Shown: positions 62,384 to 64,000 of the stretch, piece by piece | Numbering within the stretch: position 1 is the stretch's first letter | How the letters are laid out: the number at the start of each line of letters is the position of its first letter | Assembly (NCBI RefSeq): GCF_000308475.2 | Contig: NZ_BAFT02000030.1 | Location: forward strand, 1-64,000 | Reading direction: 5' to 3' | Length of the DNA stretch: 64,000 nt | Source of the DNA: Nocardia brasiliensis NBRC 14402 | GTDB taxonomy: Bacteria; Actinomycetota; Actinomycetes; Mycobacteriales; Mycobacteriaceae | Translations under genes and position numbers: made by a program | The notes under the pieces: model-generated | What the model saw: the letters and a program-made list of their open reading frames with translations, nothing else | What the model was told of the DNA's origin: nothing | Databases searched by the model: none

Positions 62384-62476
62384 ATGTCGACCAATCCTGA
62401 CCACCTGCCGGAGCCCGATCCCGATCTGACGGACGAGCGCACCGCCCCCACCCCGACCCGGTCGCCCCACCTGTGA
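62384..62476 (+). CDS. 30-codon ORF, likely frameshifted N-terminus of the LapA-like protein
   Basis: ATG 62384 lies six bases after an AATGAT -10 box (62372-62377), so it is likely the true transcript start. It encodes 30 acidic/Pro-rich residues ([15 protein letters not shown] ... TPTRSPHL) and stops at 62476, where the LapA frame begins with a GTG (62473) in another phase. Homologues I recall have a long Pro/Thr N-terminus in a single frame, so an indel here is likely; translational coupling is the alternative. Confidence 0.5.
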   Translation: MSTNPDHLPEPDPDLTDERTAPTPTRSPHL

Positions 62477-62757
62477 CAACCGGGCCGACGACCACGGTTC
62501 CGACCAAGCACCGCCAGTCGCTGTCGTCACGCACGGGCAACACCTGGGTGGCCTTGATCGCCGGCGCACTGATCCTGATCGTCCTGCTGGTCTTCATCCT
62601 GCAGAACCTCGACCAGGTGAACGTGGGCCTGTTCTTCTGGCATTTCTCGCTGCCGCTCGGTGTCGCGGTCCTGCTGTCGGTGATCGGCGGCGCACTCGTC
62701 ATGGCCCTCGTCGGCGGTGTCCGCATCCTCCAATTGCGCCGCGCAGCCAAGAAGTAG
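62473..62757 (+). CDS. LapA-domain (DUF1049-like) membrane protein
   Basis: A 94-residue protein. Thr/Pro-rich start, then [56 protein letters not shown], two helices with the LapA motif (ILQN, FxxWxFxLPLGVxxLL). C-terminal basic RRAAKK. The N-terminal part may be missing through a frameshift. Ends 1 base before the opposing nucleotidyltransferase. Confidence 0.82.
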   Translation: MTTGPTTTVPTKHRQSLSSRTGNTWVALIAGALILIVLLVFILQNLDQVNVGLFFWHFSLPLGVAVLLSVIGGALVMALVGGVRILQLRRAAKK

Positions 62758-62758
62758 G

Positions 62759-63490
62759 TCACCGCGCCAGCGCCCGCACCAGTGCGCGGATTCGAGCAGG
62801 GTTCCCGCTCCACTTCCGCAAGGCCTGCCCGGGCCGGTCGAAGTACTCCTGCAACAAGCCGAGCGCTTCGGTGAACGTGGCCCCTTCGGGCCACCGGCCG
62901 CCGTCTGCATAACTGCACTCCAGCAGTCGGCCGATGTCTTCGGCGTCGCGCGGTACCCGCCGCTGCAGATAGCCGAACACCTTGATACAGAGCGCGGTTG
63001 CCACGCCGGGGATCGCGACCCGCGCCGAGAGGCGGCTGCCGTCGGTCAGGGTGGCCGCGAGCGCGATCCAGATCGGCTCCTGTGCCAAGGCGACGTGGAC
63101 CGCCGGGATCCCGTTCACCGCAATGGGACCCGCGTCGAGATCGGGTACGTGCCGATTGGTGAACGAGGGAGCGAGCAGGTCGATGGTCGCGAATGTCCCG
63201 CCGACCGATCGCTCGAATCTGTTGCCGGACCGGGGATTGTCGTAACCGAGCAGACGTAGGCGGTCCAAGAGCGCACCGCCGCGAATGCTGACCAGTTCGA
63301 CGGCGAGGTCGGCGTCCCTGGTCGCCCGCAACGGCACCGACACGCCTGTGCGCAGGACGTGCAGATTGACCATGTGCCCGCCGATCACCGCCCAGGAACC
63401 CGACGCCACCGCGGCGCCGGCGGCATCGGCCAGCGCAACGTACGCACCGTCTTCCGCGCGAGATCCGCTGACGACATTCAGCTCGTACAC
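62759..63490 (-). CDS. Nucleotidyltransferase-like protein (AbiEii-type)
   Basis: A 243-residue protein. WAVIGGHMVNLHVLRTGV and RATRDADLAVELVSIRGG are the GG...RxTxDxDL active-site blocks of AbiEii-like nucleotidyltransferases. FATIDLLAPSF supplies a further Asp, and ALCIKVFGYLQRRVPRDAEDIGRLL is the helical part. Toxic nucleotidyltransferases of type IV systems modify tRNA or other targets. It overlaps the upstream gene by 13 bases. GTG 63490. Confidence 0.72.
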   Translation of the reverse strand: MYELNVVSGSRAEDGAYVALADAAGAAVASGSWAVIGGHMVNLHVLRTGVSVPLRATRDADLAVELVSIRGGALLDRLRLLGYDNPRSGNRFERSVGGTFATIDLLAPSFTNRHVPDLDAGPIAVNGIPAVHVALAQEPIWIALAATLTDGSRLSARVAIPGVATALCIKVFGYLQRRVPRDAEDIGRLLECSYADGGRWPEGATFTEALGLLQEYFDRPGQALRKWSGNPARIRALVRALAR

Positions 63491-64000
63491 GACGAGACCT
63501 CGAGGTCAGCGCGCGCGCTGAGAAATCGCTGTTCCAGTTCGGCGACCGCGTCGAGCGCGTCGGGACCGCCGACGGTGCGGATATGCCTGGCCACCTCGAT
63601 GACCGGCGCCAGCGGCCACGCCAGATCCCGCGGACCGCCCATCGCGGCCGCAAGCCTCGAATCCAGATGCCATCCCGGCGAAATCGCACCGACACTGACC
63701 ACCAGGGTCGCATCGGACGGATCGGTTTCCACCCGGACGAATCCGGCACTTTCCAGGTCGAGGCGGCTATCGGCATGAATCAGCACGATGTCGGGGATCC
63801 GCCACGGCGCGACGAGGTCGGCTGCCCAATCACCGCAGACCCGCACCGAGACGTGCTGCGCCGTAGCGTGTTCCAGCACCAGCTCGATCTGCCTTTGCGC
63901 GCTGTCGAGGCTGTACCAGGCTTCGGCAGCTTCCTGTCTCGGCGCACGGGCCGCAACCAGTCGATCGAACAATTCGCGAGGTCGCCGGACCTGCCAGCCG
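63478..64000 (-). CDS. Possible AbiEi-type partner, cut by window edge
   Basis: The frame is open to the right edge, beginning with WQVRRPRELFDRLVAARAPRQ within the window. 174 codons are seen, with VRVCGDWAADLVAPWRIPDIVLIHADSRL and DALDAVAELEQRFLSARAD at the end. Its overlap with the nucleotidyltransferase suits an antitoxin of a type IV pair, but the DNA-binding N-terminus is outside the window. The call is from context. Confidence 0.45.
   Translation of the reverse strand, partial: GWQVRRPRELFDRLVAARAPRQEAAEAWYSLDSAQRQIELVLEHATAQHVSVRVCGDWAADLVAPWRIPDIVLIHADSRLDLESAGFVRVETDPSDATLVVSVGAISPGWHLDSRLAAAMGGPRDLAWPLAPVIEVARHIRTVGGPDALDAVAELEQRFLSARADLEVSSCTS

Noticed and set aside
1..64000. CRISPR arrays, tRNA or rRNA genes, insertion sequences, phage attachment sites
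   Set aside because: No regularly spaced repeats, cloverleaf-like sequence, transposase or integrase motif was found on either strand by reading.

Overview
The window is high-GC actinobacterial DNA from a mycolate-type organism, most likely a Nocardia. The best evidence is gene order. cobB, cobO, a fused Mg-chelatase-like gene, an ElaA-type acetyltransferase, mqo, map, a penicillin-binding lipoprotein, a DUF4081-type acetyltransferase, ispG, rip1, dxr, a DUF2631 gene and rlmN follow the order I remember for Mycobacterium tuberculosis Rv2847c-Rv2880c. Large accessory blocks are inserted between these core genes. DUF4254 genes, an EspC-like type VII cluster and a DUF8020-like secreted protein also suggest Nocardia. 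Assignments come from reading translations and remembered family motifs. No database search was run.

Layout. 1-13.6 kb: cobalamin synthesis (cobE, cobB, cobO, cobQ) mixed with the Mg-chelatase-like gene, mqo, two alpha/beta hydrolases, a VapBC-type module and map. This part has two tail duplications: the cobB 3' end (about 210-bp imperfect tandem copies) and the map 3' end (60 bp identical, 75 bp apart). 13.6-16.3 kb: a flavin oxidoreductase fragment, an LLM flavin enzyme and a PrnB-like haem enzyme. 16.3-23.1 kb: an aminoethylphosphonate island with a GntR/UTRA regulator, two palindromic operators, a FAD oxidoreductase, a phosphonatase-like HAD hydrolase and a four-gene ABC importer. 23.1-35.8 kb: DUF4126, a 1095-residue helical-repeat protein, two DUF4254 genes, a secreted guanyl-type RNase, an XRE/DUF5753 regulator, two ABC-2 permeases without an ATPase, an APC permease, an HExxH protein, a phosphotransferase and an SDR. 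35.8-41.4 kb: an HxlR regulator, a MerR protein fused to DNA sliding-clamp domains and overlapping a TPR-like gene, nitrobindin and a type VII secretion-like cluster. 41.4-50.2 kb: PBP, GNAT, ispG, rip1, dxr, DUF2631 and a LysR/DUF5997 pair. 50.2-56.2 kb: cysteine dioxygenase plus rhodanese behind a leaderless Cys-containing leader peptide, an IMPase-like gene coupled to an unknown gene, a secreted protein, and a scar joining two broken genes. 56.2-64 kb: an ArsR, PEPCK, SulP, DUF5313 run, then rlmN, a LapA-like protein and an AbiE-like nucleotidyltransferase pair cut by the window edge.

Working together. The phosphonate island looks like a complete sense, import, oxidise and hydrolyse route without a transaminase. 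The ArsR-PEPCK-SulP run may couple a carboxylase to an anion or bicarbonate carrier. The Cys-containing leader peptide probably lets cysteine supply control cysteine breakdown. Many genes appear leaderless, with a TAnnnT-like -10 box about 6 nt before the start codon.
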